DNA of 64,000 bases from Astrobacterium formosum (GCA_030848545.1 JAVDCA010000001.1:1-64000), one strand, 5' to 3'; counted from the first letter of the stretch, positions 27,035-36,199 are shown. Made by a program: numbers and translations. The notes: generated by a model from the sequence alone, not told the origin.

Positions 27035-29620
27035 ATGACGTGGCGCGGTCCACACACTTCGCGCACGACCGGTGGCCGGACGAAGAGCTGCCTCGCCGTG
27101 GTGCCGGTCCTGCTCTTTGCGCTGGCTGTCGAGCTTGCCTCCGCGCAGGCTCCGCGCGGAGTCTATGCGGCGGGTGAAGCGGCCGTCACCGGCTTTTCGG
27201 GCAGCGTGCGCCCCTTCGAGATCGCCCCGGGACAGGACCCTGCCGCGCAAATCTTCATCGATCCCGACGGGCCGTCGCTGCGCGTCGTCGATCTGCGGCG
27301 CATGGGCGGTCCGCCCGCCGCACAACTGGTCGGCGCCCCAAAGCCGTTCACGGTGAGCGCGAAGTGGATTGGGCAGGTGTTCGGCGTCGCGCTCGACGAC
27401 GCTTCGCCCGCCAACATCTACGTGGCGGCGACCTCGGTCTATGGCCTGTCGATCGTCGCGCCCGGCCCCGACGGGCGGCCGCAGCGTGTCCGTACCGGGA
27501 TTGCGGGCGCGACATTCATGCCGGCGCAGTGGGGGCCTGGTGGTGGGCCGGGATCGATCTGGAAGATCGATGGCTTGCGCGGCGACGTGAGCCTGTTTGC
27601 CAATGTGGCAGTGGGCGGCAGAGCCAATTCAGGGCCGGCGCTCGGCGGACTGGCCTACGACCGGACTACAAAATCCCTCTTCGTCGCCGACCGCGAAACC
27701 GGACTCGTTCATGGCTTCGATCTCGACGGAGTGGCCCTCGGCACTTACGACCACGGCGTTGCCGGTCGTGCCGCCGTCGGGCTCGCACCCGTTCCGGCCC
27801 CAACCGATCTCGGTGCCGGTCCGGCCAACGCCGGCTTCGACAGCGCGCGTCCCGACACATGGGGCTATGCGGCAACGGAGCGGCGCGTGTTCGGTCTCGC
27901 GACCCATGCGGGACGGCTCTATTACGCGGTCGCCGAGGGGCTTCGTGTGTGGTCGGTCGGGCTCCAGGCGGACGGCAGGTTCGCCGGGGATGCCCGCATC
28001 GAAGTCGCGCTGCCGCCGGCCGCCGCCGCGACCGAGATCGCCAAGATCGTCTTCGACGACGAGGGGCGGATGTATCTGGCCGAACGGTCGGCGCCGACCG
28101 GAGCGCCGGATTTCGCCGACTTGTCGATTCCGTCTGTTGGCCGTCTGCTCCGGTACACAGTGATCGGTGTCACCGCGATCGGGCAGCCGATCTGGCAACC
28201 TTCGCCGGACGAATACGCGGTCGGATTCCCGCGCGATTTCCGCAACGACAATGGCGGCGTCGCCATCGGTTACGGCTATGACGCGGACGGTCGTCTCGAT
28301 CCCCGTGCCTGCGGCAGCTTTGTCTGGACGACGGGCGAGAAGTTGCGTGCGACCACCGATGCGCCGTTCGCCGCCAAGCTCGGCCCCTCCGGTGCTCTCG
28401 CCATCGACGGATTGCAGGGCATGCCCGTCTGGCGTATCCGCCGCGACGCCGAACCGCCGTGGATGAGCTATTTCATCGATTATGCCGACGCGCCACCCGA
28501 CCCTTCGGCGCGCGGCCATATGGGCGACATGACGATCCTGCGTCCCTGCGCGCGCGGGGCGATGCGGATCGAACCGCCGCCGCGCCGTGCGGGCACGACG
28601 CCGCCGCTGCCGGGGCCTCGCATCTGCCGGACCCGTGTGTGCGCCGGCGGGCAAGCCTGCCCGGTCGGCCAGGTCTGGAACCTGACCACGGAGGCTTGCG
28701 TGGCGGATTGCCCGCCGCCCACGGTCCTGGTCAATGGCGTCTGCTGCACGCCGCAGGATTTGCGCACCGGCGGCGCCTGTGCGGGCGATCCGGGAACGAG
28801 TATCGGCAAGCCGATGTGCGGCGCCGCCCAGACGGCGATCGGACCGAATAAAGCCTGCTGCGACAACGATCATATTTATGCCGGCCCGAACGGTGAGCAA
28901 CTCTGCTGCGAGCGCGCGCTTGAGAACGGCAAGTGCGATCAGCTGATCCCGAAAATTCCGGAACTCGTATGTGCCGACTGTTGTGCGGTCGGCTATGTGA
29001 AGATCAAGGGCAAGTGCTGCCTGAAGGGGCAGGCGACCACGACGGGGCAATGTTGTCCGGCCGGCCACATACCGAGCCCCGACGCCAGCCAATGCCGGCC
29101 GCTCTTCAAACTGCCAAAACTTTCTTTGTGCTGCGCCTCGGGCTTCGTCCCGATCGCCGGCGGCAAGTGCTGCGCCGCCGCCAACCTGACCACGAGCAGC
29201 GAATGTTGCCCGGTCGCGGTCAATGCCGAGGACCGCAGCAAATGTCCGGCAAAGGCCTCGCCGCCGCAGCCTTGCGGCCCGGGCAAGGTTCGCGATGCCC
29301 GCGGCGCATGCGTGCCGGTGGGACGCGCCGCCAAGCCGTCGCTCACGCCGGTGGTGCCGGTCGTGCCGCGGACCTGCGGGCCGAACGAGCGGCGCGACCG
29401 GACCGGCCGATGCGTGCTGCGCGCGCCGCAGCAGAGCCGCGAACCCTTGCCGCGGCGTCCGCCGGCCGTCGCCATCGTCTGTCCGCCCGGCTGGATTCCG
29501 GGGCCCGCCGGCCGGGCGTGCCGGCCGGCGCCGCGCCTGATGCCGCCGGTGCTGCGGGGCCGGCCCATGATCATGGCGCCGCCCGGCCGTCAGAACGGTA
29601 CGCGGCCACGCAGGTGGTAG
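27035..29620 (+). CDS. Secreted beta-propeller-like protein with CC-dyad tail
   Basis: 861 residues. Signal peptide in the first about 38 residues (SCLAVVPVLLFALAVELASA). Residues about 40-510 read like a repeated-sheet, propeller-type domain (PSLRVVDLRRM, GPALGGLAYDRTTKSLFVAD, RVFGLATHAGRLYYAVAEGL, KIVFDDEGRMYLAE), similar in style to royal-jelly or SMP-30-like propellers, though I cannot name a family. Residues about 535-740 carry at least nine Cys-Cys dyads spaced among single Cys (VCCTPQD, KACCDND, LCCERA, DCCAVGY, KCCLKGQ, QCCPAGH, LCCASGF, KCCAAAN, ECCPVAV), each roughly followed by G-x-C. The end is Pro/Arg-rich. It is probably surface-bound or released, with the partner gene 12 bases upstream. 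Its last 10 codons run antisense over a decayed outer-membrane gene end. Confidence 0.75.
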   Translation: MTWRGPHTSRTTGGRTKSCLAVVPVLLFALAVELASAQAPRGVYAAGEAAVTGFSGSVRPFEIAPGQDPAAQIFIDPDGPSLRVVDLRRMGGPPAAQLVGAPKPFTVSAKWIGQVFGVALDDASPANIYVAATSVYGLSIVAPGPDGRPQRVRTGIAGATFMPAQWGPGGGPGSIWKIDGLRGDVSLFANVAVGGRANSGPALGGLAYDRTTKSLFVADRETGLVHGFDLDGVALGTYDHGVAGRAAVGLAPVPAPTDLGAGPANAGFDSARPDTWGYAATERRVFGLATHAGRLYYAVAEGLRVWSVGLQADGRFAGDARIEVALPPAAAATEIAKIVFDDEGRMYLAERSAPTGAPDFADLSIPSVGRLLRYTVIGVTAIGQPIWQPSPDEYAVGFPRDFRNDNGGVAIGYGYDADGRLDPRACGSFVWTTGEKLRATTDAPFAAKLGPSGALAIDGLQGMPVWRIRRDAEPPWMSYFIDYADAPPDPSARGHMGDMTILRPCARGAMRIEPPPRRAGTTPPLPGPRICRTRVCAGGQACPVGQVWNLTTEACVADCPPPTVLVNGVCCTPQDLRTGGACAGDPGTSIGKPMCGAAQTAIGPNKACCDNDHIYAGPNGEQLCCERALENGKCDQLIPKIPELVCADCCAVGYVKIKGKCCLKGQATTTGQCCPAGHIPSPDASQCRPLFKLPKLSLCCASGFVPIAGGKCCAAANLTTSSECCPVAVNAEDRSKCPAKASPPQPCGPGKVRDARGACVPVGRAAKPSLTPVVPVVPRTCGPNERRDRTGRCVLRAPQQSREPLPRRPPAVAIVCPPGWIPGPAGRACRPAPRLMPPVLRGRPMIMAPPGRQNGTRPRRW

Positions 29621-29760
29621 GTCCACAGCATGGTGGTGCTGCCGATGCCGCCCAGTTCGGCACCGGCGGAGAGGGCGGCGCCATTGGCAAATGTCGCGTT
29701 GACGCCGGCGCTGCCGTGCGCCGACCGGCCATGCAGGAGCGGAAGGAGCTGGCATCCACG
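29590..29760 (-). pseudogene. C-terminal remnant of an outer-membrane barrel (autotransporter-like)
   Basis: In one minus-strand frame the last about 40 codons read GVNATFANGAALSAGAELGG, then further residues ending WTYHLRGRVPF and a stop at 29590. Alternating strands and a terminal Phe are the signature of an autotransporter or porin-type barrel end. The frame is blocked upstream by the MFS stop at 29761-29763 and no barrel precedes it, so only the 3' end survives. A palindromic repeat (29778-29810) marks the break point. Confidence 0.55.
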
Positions 29761-31233
29761 TCAGTTGCCGTCGCGTCGATTGCTACGTCGCCTCGCCCCT
29801 CGCAATGACGGGTGGGAAAGTCCGGCCAGGACGCCACTTCCGATGGCGACGACGATCGCAATGACGATCAGGCCCGTTGCCGCCGCGAATGTGGCATGGG
29901 TGCCGCGCTCGACGGCGGCGGCGGGCGCCGTCGTCACGTCGACGGTCCGTGATGCGAGCGCGAAGACCGCTCCCATCACCGATGCGCCGGTGATAAGCCC
30001 GAGATTGCGCGACAGGCTGAGCAGGCCGGAGACGACGCCGCGCCGGTCCGCGGCGACATCCGCCATGACCGCGGTGTTGTTCGCGGCCTGGAAGAGCTGG
30101 TAGCCGGGCGTCAGGATGGCGATGCCGGCCATGTAGGCGGCCGGGCCGAGGGAGGCCGGCAGCACCGACAGCGCGGCGGCGCCGGCCACCATGGCGACGA
30201 GACCCGCGATGACGGTGGACCGCGCGCCGACGCGATCGACGACGCGGCCGGCGAGAACCCCCGTCAGTGCCGAGATGATCGGCCCGACCGACATGACGGC
30301 GCCGACCGTCGCCACATCGAGCCCGAGCGAACCGGAAAGATAGAACGGCCCGACCACGAATGTGGTCATGATGACCGCTGCGACCAGCAGGTTCATGACG
30401 AGGTTCGCGCTCAAGGTCGGGTCGCGGAACAAGCTCGGGCGGATCAGAGGTGAGGTGGCTTTCGCCTCGACCAGGACGAAGAGGCCGGTGGCGATCGCCG
30501 CTGCCAGCAGGAGACCTGCATTCAAGAGTCCGAACTGGCCGCGTCCCGTCGTCATGGCGAGCGCATAGGCGGCGAGCGTCAGCGCCAGCAGCAGCATGCC
30601 GAGGTGATCGAAGCGGGACCGATCGGCCCGCGCCTGGAGACGATCGCCGGGCAGGAACCGCCAGGCGAGGCCGGCCGCCAGGAGGCCGAGCGGGACGCCG
30701 ACAAGGAAGATCGCCCGCCATCCGAACACGGAGATCAGGATGCCGGCGAGCGACGGGCCCGACGCGGTGCCGATCGCCGACATGGTTCCGAGGAGCCCCA
30801 TGGCGCGGCCGGTTCGTTCCTTCGCCACGGTCTCGCTCACGAACGCGATGGTGAGCGCCATCATGGCGGCGGCTCCGAGCCCCTGCACGGCCCGGCCGGC
30901 GATCAGGAGCCAAAGTGTCGGCGCGACGCCGCACACCAGCGAGGCAATCGTGAACAGGAGGATTCCGGCGACCAGAAGCCGGCGGCGGCCGACAATGTCG
31001 CCCAGACGCCCGACTCCGACGATCAGGGTCGTGATGGCGAGGAGATAGGTGAGGACGATCCACTGAACTTCCTGGAACGAGGCGGAGAACGCTTCGGCCA
31101 GGGTCGGCAGCGCCACATTGGCGATGCTGGTGCCGAGCGAGGACAGCAACATGGACAGCGACAGGCTGGCGAGCGCCCACCGGGCCGGCGTCGTCACATC
31201 GGTTGGCGGGGCCTCGGTTCGTTCGATGACCAT
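29761..31233 (-). CDS. MFS drug/metabolite exporter (DHA2-like)
   Basis: About 490 residues and 13-14 membrane helices. The motif A loop GRLGDIVGRRRLLV and the FVSETVAKERTGRAMGLLGT segment fit the 14-helix DHA2 proton antiporters for drugs and small metabolites. The likely start is ATG 31233 (MVIERTEAPPTDV); an ATG at 31308 would add a basic 25-residue stretch. The final residues (SLRGARRRSNRRDGN) are encoded by an intergenic repeat, so the original C-terminus has been replaced or extended. A LysR gene lies divergently 152 bases away and probably controls it. Export substrate unknown. Confidence 0.85.
   Translation of the reverse strand: MVIERTEAPPTDVTTPARWALASLSLSMLLSSLGTSIANVALPTLAEAFSASFQEVQWIVLTYLLAITTLIVGVGRLGDIVGRRRLLVAGILLFTIASLVCGVAPTLWLLIAGRAVQGLGAAAMMALTIAFVSETVAKERTGRAMGLLGTMSAIGTASGPSLAGILISVFGWRAIFLVGVPLGLLAAGLAWRFLPGDRLQARADRSRFDHLGMLLLALTLAAYALAMTTGRGQFGLLNAGLLLAAAIATGLFVLVEAKATSPLIRPSLFRDPTLSANLVMNLLVAAVIMTTFVVGPFYLSGSLGLDVATVGAVMSVGPIISALTGVLAGRVVDRVGARSTVIAGLVAMVAGAAALSVLPASLGPAAYMAGIAILTPGYQLFQAANNTAVMADVAADRRGVVSGLLSLSRNLGLITGASVMGAVFALASRTVDVTTAPAAAVERGTHATFAAATGLIVIAIVVAIGSGVLAGLSHPSLRGARRRSNRRDGN
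29778..29810. repeat. Half copy of CGTCATTGCGAG-type repeat
   Basis: The plus strand reads GATTGCTACGTCGCCTCGCC and then CCTCGCAATGACG, the same arm as in the full element at 48725-48877. It forms the codons for the MFS C-terminus and adjoins the barrel remnant. Confidence 0.75.
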
Positions 31234-31326
31234 GGGTTTCAACGCGAACTTCCTCGTGTGGTGGTTCCGGAAGCAGAACCGGGACACACCTAGTCGCTTG
31301 ACTGCCATGGCGGAACGCGCACCAAT

Positions 31327-31343
31327 TGCACTCTATTCGTGCA
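31327..31343. promoter_or_regulatory. Candidate LysR operator
   Basis: TGCAC-N7-GTGCA, perfect five-base arms, in the 152-base space between the divergent MFS (start 31233) and LysR (start 31386) genes. The arm spacing fits the loose T-N11-A dyad of LysR-type sites. Confidence 0.5.
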
Positions 31344-31385
31344 TTAGACGCCATATCCTGATCGAACCGTGCTGGGGTTTTCGCC

Positions 31386-32318
31386 ATGCCGAGACCCGAT
31401 CTCAACCTCCTGGTCACCCTCGACGTGCTGCTTGCGGAAGGCAGCGTGGCACGCGCCGCCCGTCGGCTGGACCTGAGCCCGTCGGCCATGAGCCGGGCGC
31501 TGGCGCGATTGCGGGAGACGACCGGCGACCCGCTGCTGGTCAGGGCCGGACGCGGCCTCGTGCCGACGCCGCGGGCGCTGGCGCTGCGCGAACCGGTCGG
31601 CCGTCTCGTCCAGGACGGGGAGGCGGTTCTCCGCCCGGCCGAAATGCTCGACCTGAAGGGCCTCGTGCGCACCTTCACGCTGCGGGCCAGCGAGGGCTTT
31701 GCGGAAACTTTTGGGCCGGCTCTCATTGCCCGCATCGAAAGGGAAGCGCCGGGCGTGCGCCTGCGCTTCGTCCAGAAGGCGAACAAGGACAGCGCCCCCC
31801 TCCGCGATGGTGCCATCGACATGGACTTGGGTGTGGTGGGCCCGGCGACCAGCCCGGAAATGCGGGCCCAGGCCTTGTTCCGCGACCGCTTCATCGGCGT
31901 GGTGAGGAAGGGCCATGCGCTGAGCAAGGGCCGGATCACGGCCGCTCGCTATGCGTCCGGCAGGCATGTGCTGGTGTCGCGCCGAGGCCTCGACAGGGGA
32001 CTGGTCGACGACGCACTGGCGCCGCTCGGGCTGGAACGCACGATCGTCACCATCGTCGGCGGCTTCGCGACCGCGCTGGCGCTGGCGCGGGCATCCGACC
32101 TGATCGCCACCGTCCCCGAACGGGGGACGAAGAGCCTGCGCGAGGGGATGCATTGCTTTGCGCTTCCGGTCGCGGCTCCGGAGGTCACGGTCTCGCTGCT
32201 CTGGCACCCGCGCATGGATGCCGATCCGGCCCATCGCTGGTTGCGTGAGCGAGTCCGCGAGGCGTGTCTGGATAAGCGCGCGGGTCTGCCGTCGAAGCCG
32301 GCGGGGAAGAAAGGTTGA
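31386..32318 (+). CDS. LysR-family regulator, divergent from MFS exporter
   Basis: 310 residues. Winged-helix DNA-binding domain at residues 1-65 (LLVTLDVLLAEGSVARAARR, then LSPSAMSRALARLRETTGDP), and an effector-binding domain from about 90. The start ATG 31386 gives the usual LysR N-terminus with four residues before the first helix. It is transcribed away from the exporter at 29761, the common arrangement for an effector-responsive activator of an efflux gene, with a TGCAC/GTGCA dyad between them. The final residues are basic. The inducer is unknown. Confidence 0.92.
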   Translation: MPRPDLNLLVTLDVLLAEGSVARAARRLDLSPSAMSRALARLRETTGDPLLVRAGRGLVPTPRALALREPVGRLVQDGEAVLRPAEMLDLKGLVRTFTLRASEGFAETFGPALIARIEREAPGVRLRFVQKANKDSAPLRDGAIDMDLGVVGPATSPEMRAQALFRDRFIGVVRKGHALSKGRITAARYASGRHVLVSRRGLDRGLVDDALAPLGLERTIVTIVGGFATALALARASDLIATVPERGTKSLREGMHCFALPVAAPEVTVSLLWHPRMDADPAHRWLRERVREACLDKRAGLPSKPAGKKG

Positions 32319-32513
32319 ATCCGTCGCGTTCCGGAATGCGAAAGGGCGGTCCGTCGGCGACATCGCCGAAGCAGAGCACGCCGAAAGCTTGCTGCAGCGC
32401 CTGCACAATTGCGGGTCGATTCGAATGCGATTCAATTCGAAAACCCAAGAGTGACCCGATGTGGTTAGGACCATCACCTCGGGGCATCCAGCGCCTTTGG
32501 TTCTGGGCGGGAC

Positions 32514-33698
32514 ATGAACATCGATCTCTGCACATTGGTGGTGGTGGGCGGCTTCGTGGTCGTGGTCAGCGGCCTGATCCTGCTGTTCTCATGGTGGCTG
32601 GATCGGCGCTCTGCCTGTCTCGGCCTGTGGGGCGGTGGCCTGATCCTGCTGGCGGCGGGCTACGCTGTCATCGCGGCGCGGGGGGCGCTGCCGCTTCGGG
32701 CGAGCATCGAGGTCGGCTCCGCCTTGTGCCTGCTCGCCAATGGCCTGATGTGGTGCGGGGCGCGAAGTTTCGTCGGGCGGCCGATCCGCCTCGCGGCGGT
32801 GCTCGCCGGTGCGCTCGTCTGGGTCGTGGCCTGCCAGTTCGATGCCCTCGTCATGTCGGTCACGATGCGTCAGCAGCTCTTCTCCCTGATCACCGTCGTG
32901 TACACGCTCCTCACCGCTTGGGAGTACCTGCGCTCTGCCGAAGTGGAGCTGGCGTCGCGGTGGCCCGCCGTGTTGCTGTTGGCGGCGCACGCCATCCTGT
33001 TCTTGGCCCGCGTGGTCTTTCCGTACCCGACGGTCTTTCCCAACATGGCCAGCGAGCGGATGAACGTGTGGTTGACCGCTCTCGCCGCTGTCCTGCTGGC
33101 TCACTACCTTTCCATGGCGTTCCTGGTGCTCTGCATGGTCAAGGAGCGTCGCGAACTCGAGCATCGGCGCGAGGCGCGCATCGATGAGCTCACCGGCATC
33201 GCCAATCGGCGCGCCTTCTTCGAAAGCGGCGAGCCGCTCCTCCGCGGTGCGTTGGCGGAAAGACGCCCGGTGGCGCTCCTGACGCTCGACCTCGATCTTT
33301 TCAAGAGTGTCAACGATACGTTCGGCCATGGAGCCGGCGACCGCGTTCTGCGCGCTTTTTGCGACACTGTGGTATCGCTGCTGCGGCCGGGCGATCTGTT
33401 CGGCCGGACCGGCGGCGAGGAGTTCGCGCTGCTGCTCCCGGACGCCGACGGCGCGGCCGCCATGAAGACCGCCGAGCGTATTCGCGCCGCCTTCGCGGAC
33501 AGGCAGGTCGACGTCGGCGGCGCCCGTGCCGCCGCGACCGTCAGCATCGGCGTCGCGCTCGCTCGCCCGGATGACGATTTCGCCGCCCTGATGGCCGCGT
33601 CGGACGGCGCGCTCTACCGGGCCAAGGCGGCCGGTCGCAACCGCGTCGTGTGGGCCTGTGCGCCGACGCCCTGCCTCGGCTTCACCGCCGCGGCTTAA
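32514..33698 (+). CDS. Membrane diguanylate cyclase (GGDEF)
   Basis: 394 residues. Six or so membrane helices in residues 1-205 form a 7TM-like sensor without recognised ligand residues. A GGDEF domain follows (about 220-385): DELTGIANRRAF, DLDLFKSVNDTFGHGAGD and the active-site variant GGEEF in FGRTGGEEFALLLPD, which is normally active. An RPGD five residues before it is a product-inhibition I-site (RxxD). It should make cyclic di-GMP, affecting the motile-sessile switch. There is no EAL or HD-GYP domain. Its stop at 33696-33698 touches the terminator of the opposite gene. It has no operon partner; the 195 bases upstream contain no gene. Confidence 0.92.
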   Translation: MNIDLCTLVVVGGFVVVVSGLILLFSWWLDRRSACLGLWGGGLILLAAGYAVIAARGALPLRASIEVGSALCLLANGLMWCGARSFVGRPIRLAAVLAGALVWVVACQFDALVMSVTMRQQLFSLITVVYTLLTAWEYLRSAEVELASRWPAVLLLAAHAILFLARVVFPYPTVFPNMASERMNVWLTALAAVLLAHYLSMAFLVLCMVKERRELEHRREARIDELTGIANRRAFFESGEPLLRGALAERRPVALLTLDLDLFKSVNDTFGHGAGDRVLRAFCDTVVSLLRPGDLFGRTGGEEFALLLPDADGAAAMKTAERIRAAFADRQVDVGGARAAATVSIGVALARPDDDFAALMAASDGALYRAKAAGRNRVVWACAPTPCLGFTAAA

Positions 33699-33730
33699 AA
33701 AAACGACAGCCCGCGCGCGGCGGGCTGTCG
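33697..33730 (-). terminator. Intrinsic terminator of dctP (minus strand)
   Basis: An 11-bp perfect stem (33704-33714 with 33720-33730, GCGGGCTGTCG type) and five-base loop. On the minus strand it is followed by seven T (complement of A 33697-33703), a classical rho-independent terminator for the TRAP binding-protein gene ending at 33834. It also abuts the stop of the convergent GGDEF gene. Confidence 0.85.
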
Positions 33731-33833
33731 GTCGTCCCTGGCATATGCGGATAGCCTACGCCCGGTGTCGGTGCGGCGAACGATACGGTGGCCTGGAGCC
33801 CGGCCACGCCGCCGCAGAAAGCCGATCCGGCCG

Positions 33834-34841
33834 TTACTTCACACCGACGGCGTCGTAGACTTCCTTGACGATCGCCGGATTGATCTTGGCGGCGAACTTG
33901 TCGAGCACCGGACGGATCGCGGCGCGAATCTTGTCGACCTCGCCGGGTGCGAGTTCGTCGACGGTGACGCCGGCGGCCTTGATATCGGCGACGGCCTTGG
34001 CGTCGGCATCACGCGACAGCTTGCGCTCGAACAGGGCCACCTCCTGGGCGACGTCGACCAGCAGCTTGCGCTCGTCGGCGTTGAGGCGGTCCCAGGTCGG
34101 CTTGCTGAACAAGACGATTTGCGGATTGTACACGTGCCGCGACAACGTCATGTACTTCTGCACTTCGAAAATCTTGCCGACCCAAATCTGCGTCGCCGGA
34201 TTTTCCTGACCGTCGACGACCTTCTGCTCGAGGGCGGTGTAGAGCTCCGGATAGGGCAGCGGCACCGGATTGGCGCCGAGAGCCCCGAATACCTCGATGA
34301 ACAAGGGCGACTGCAACACCCGGATCTTGAGGCCGGAGATGTCGGCCAGCGTCTTGATGGGTCTGCGGCTGTTGGTCAGGTTACGGAAGCCAAGCTCCCA
34401 ATAGGCCAGCCCGATGAGGTTTTTCGCTGGCAGCTGGTCGTTGAGCTTCTTGCCGAGTGGGCCGTCGAGCAGGCGGTCGGACACCGCCGGGTCGGTGATC
34501 AGGAAGGGAAAGTCGACGATCGCGAAGTCGGGAGCAAGCTGCGTCAATAGACCGGCATTGAGCACGGTCATATCGATGCCGCCGCCGCCTTGCAGTGACG
34601 CCACCGTTTGGATGTCGCCGCCGAGCTGACCGTTCGGGAAGACCCGCACGTTCATTTTGCCGCCGCTGCGTTCACCCACCAGTTTGGCAAATCGTTCCAT
34701 GCCGTCGACGGCCGGCGCTCCTTTGGGCGTGGTCGTCGACAGGCGGAACGTTTGCGCCCTGTATTCCGCCGAATGGGTGGTGGCGCTGCCGAACAGCATG
34801 AGCGCCGCAGCAACCGCCCCGGCGACGTAAGACCTTCTCAT
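33834..34841 (-). CDS. dctP: TRAP transporter substrate-binding protein DctP, system 1
   Basis: 335 residues with a Sec signal peptide (MRRSYVAGAVAAALMLFGSA, cleavage near HSAEY). Typical DctP blocks: KGAPAVDGMERFAKLVGERS, GGKMNVRVFPNGQLGGD, and ISGLKIRVLQSPLF, whose Arg usually binds the substrate carboxylate, then GQENPATQIW. It is the periplasmic receptor of a sodium-driven TRAP importer. The membrane partners DctQ and DctM lie 2.3 kb away on the other strand (37123-38938), an unusual split, linked by a shared promoter element. The start at ATG 34841 follows GGAGGA. The substrate is probably an organic or sugar acid, given the neighbouring dehydrogenase. Confidence 0.93.
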   Translation of the reverse strand: MRRSYVAGAVAAALMLFGSATTHSAEYRAQTFRLSTTTPKGAPAVDGMERFAKLVGERSGGKMNVRVFPNGQLGGDIQTVASLQGGGGIDMTVLNAGLLTQLAPDFAIVDFPFLITDPAVSDRLLDGPLGKKLNDQLPAKNLIGLAYWELGFRNLTNSRRPIKTLADISGLKIRVLQSPLFIEVFGALGANPVPLPYPELYTALEQKVVDGQENPATQIWVGKIFEVQKYMTLSRHVYNPQIVLFSKPTWDRLNADERKLLVDVAQEVALFERKLSRDADAKAVADIKAAGVTVDELAPGEVDKIRAAIRPVLDKFAAKINPAIVKEVYDAVGVK

Positions 34842-35049
34842 CGCTTTCTCCTCCGATGCTTGAGAAACGAGTGGCGGTAATAATTTGCCGCCACCAGGCC
34901 GTTTGCTGTGACCGGACTGTCCCGGCAGGCAGGGCGTTCTCGGTCGCGCGTCGCGCGCGACTACTGAGCCAGTCACACGTTCGAATTCCTATGGCATGTT
35001 CGTAGTAATATATAAAAAAACACGCTTGACCATGTCAATAGCAAAACAT

Positions 35050-35076
35050 ATGAGATTTCTTGTAACGACATACATT
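35050..35076. promoter_or_regulatory. Shared 27-bp element, copy A
   Basis: Matches the element at 37042-37068 at 21 of 27 positions (ATGA-x-ATTT at the left, GACATA near the right). It lies in the AT-rich space between dctP (minus) and the Gfo/Idh gene (plus), 13 bases before the ATG at 35089. It is a likely operator for the GntR regulator at 36200, or less likely a shared promoter core. Confidence 0.6.
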
Positions 35077-35088
35077 TGAGGTGGCTTG

Positions 35089-36168
35089 ATGTCGACGGTC
35101 CAGCAGTCACAGGCGCGGCAGGCCCGAATCGCCGTGGTCGGGGCGGGCGATATCGGTCGCCGCCACATGGCGGCCATTTGCGCCGATCCCACCTGTGAGC
35201 TTGCTGCCGTTGTGGATCCGGCGGAACCAGGGCCGTCGGTCGCGAGGGAGTTTGCGGCGCCGTTGTTTCCCGATCTCGACGCAATGCTGTCCGGGCTCGC
35301 TCCCGACGGCATCGTCATCGCGACGCCCAACAGCACCCACGTGCCGCTCTCGAAGCGGTGCCTTCAGGCCGGCATTCCGCTGCTGGTGGAAAAGCCGCTG
35401 TCGGACACGGTGGAGAGTGCCTACGAACTGGCGAGACTCTCCGAGTCGTGCGGCGTGCCCGTGCTCGTCGGGCACCATCGTCGCCACAACTCGATCATTC
35501 AGGAGGCCCGGCGCGTCGTCGCCTGCGGGGCGATCGGTGCGGTCACCGCCGTCAACGCCGTCTTCCTGGTCCGCAAGCCGGACGATTATTACGACGTTCC
35601 CTGGCGGCGTGAGCCGGGTGGCGGCCCGATCCTGATCAACCTCATCCACGACATCGACAATCTGCGCCACGTGGTCGGCGAAATCGTCTCCGTGCAGGGG
35701 ACGAGGTCGAATGCGCGTCGACATCACGCAGTCGAGGATACCGCGGCCGTCATCGTCACCTTCGAGAACGGCGCCATCGGGACGGTCCTGGTATCGGACG
35801 CAACCCCGTCACCGTGCAGCTGGGAGCTGACGGCCGGCGAAAAGTCGTCCTACGTCTATCCGTGCACCGGGCAGGACTGCTACCTGATCGCCGGCTCGCT
35901 CGGCTCGCTGTCGGTTCCGACCCTGCGGCTGTGGCGTCACGAGGGCGTGCAGAGCTGGCGATCGCCCATGCCGATGGAACAGCTGTCGGTCGAGTCCGTC
36001 GACGCCCACGCTCGCCAGATGCGCCACTTCGCCGATGTCATTCGCGGAACCGCCAAGCCGATCATCACCGCCCGTGACGGTGCCCGCACGCTCGAGGTGA
36101 CGCTGGCTCTGATCGAGGCATCGACGCGGCGGACCGTGGTGGAGCTGCCCGTCGACCGTGCGGCTTAA
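35089..36168 (+). CDS. Gfo/Idh/MocA-family oxidoreductase
   Basis: 359 residues. Rossmann fold with RIAVVGAGDIGRRHMAAI near the N-terminus, then IVIATPNSTHVPLSKRCLQA, the catalytic-region PLLVEKPLSDTVESA (the conserved E-K-P) and a C-terminal dehydrogenase half with GGGPILINLIHDIDNLRHVV. It should oxidise a sugar, inositol or sugar acid with NAD(P). The ATG at 35089 with GAGGTGG just upstream is preferred over a TTG at 35086. It is divergent from dctP and next to a GntR gene, so it probably acts on the substrate brought in by TRAP system 1. The precise substrate is not visible. Confidence 0.9.
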   Translation: MSTVQQSQARQARIAVVGAGDIGRRHMAAICADPTCELAAVVDPAEPGPSVAREFAAPLFPDLDAMLSGLAPDGIVIATPNSTHVPLSKRCLQAGIPLLVEKPLSDTVESAYELARLSESCGVPVLVGHHRRHNSIIQEARRVVACGAIGAVTAVNAVFLVRKPDDYYDVPWRREPGGGPILINLIHDIDNLRHVVGEIVSVQGTRSNARRHHAVEDTAAVIVTFENGAIGTVLVSDATPSPCSWELTAGEKSSYVYPCTGQDCYLIAGSLGSLSVPTLRLWRHEGVQSWRSPMPMEQLSVESVDAHARQMRHFADVIRGTAKPIITARDGARTLEVTLALIEASTRRTVVELPVDRAA

Positions 36169-36199
36169 AGCCGGTAAGCCGCAGCAGCAGCCGGAGGCG

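Noticed and set aside
27629-29755. Minus-strand frame of 708 codons opposite the propeller protein
   Set aside because: Composition of a shadow frame; the plus-strand gene has a signal peptide and regular cysteine pattern. Only the short barrel-end frame at 29590-29730 looks genuine, and it is in another frame.
29783-31939. Minus-strand frame of 718 codons across the MFS and LysR genes
   Set aside because: Shadow frame: it covers the MFS gene in the wrong frame and runs antisense to LysR.
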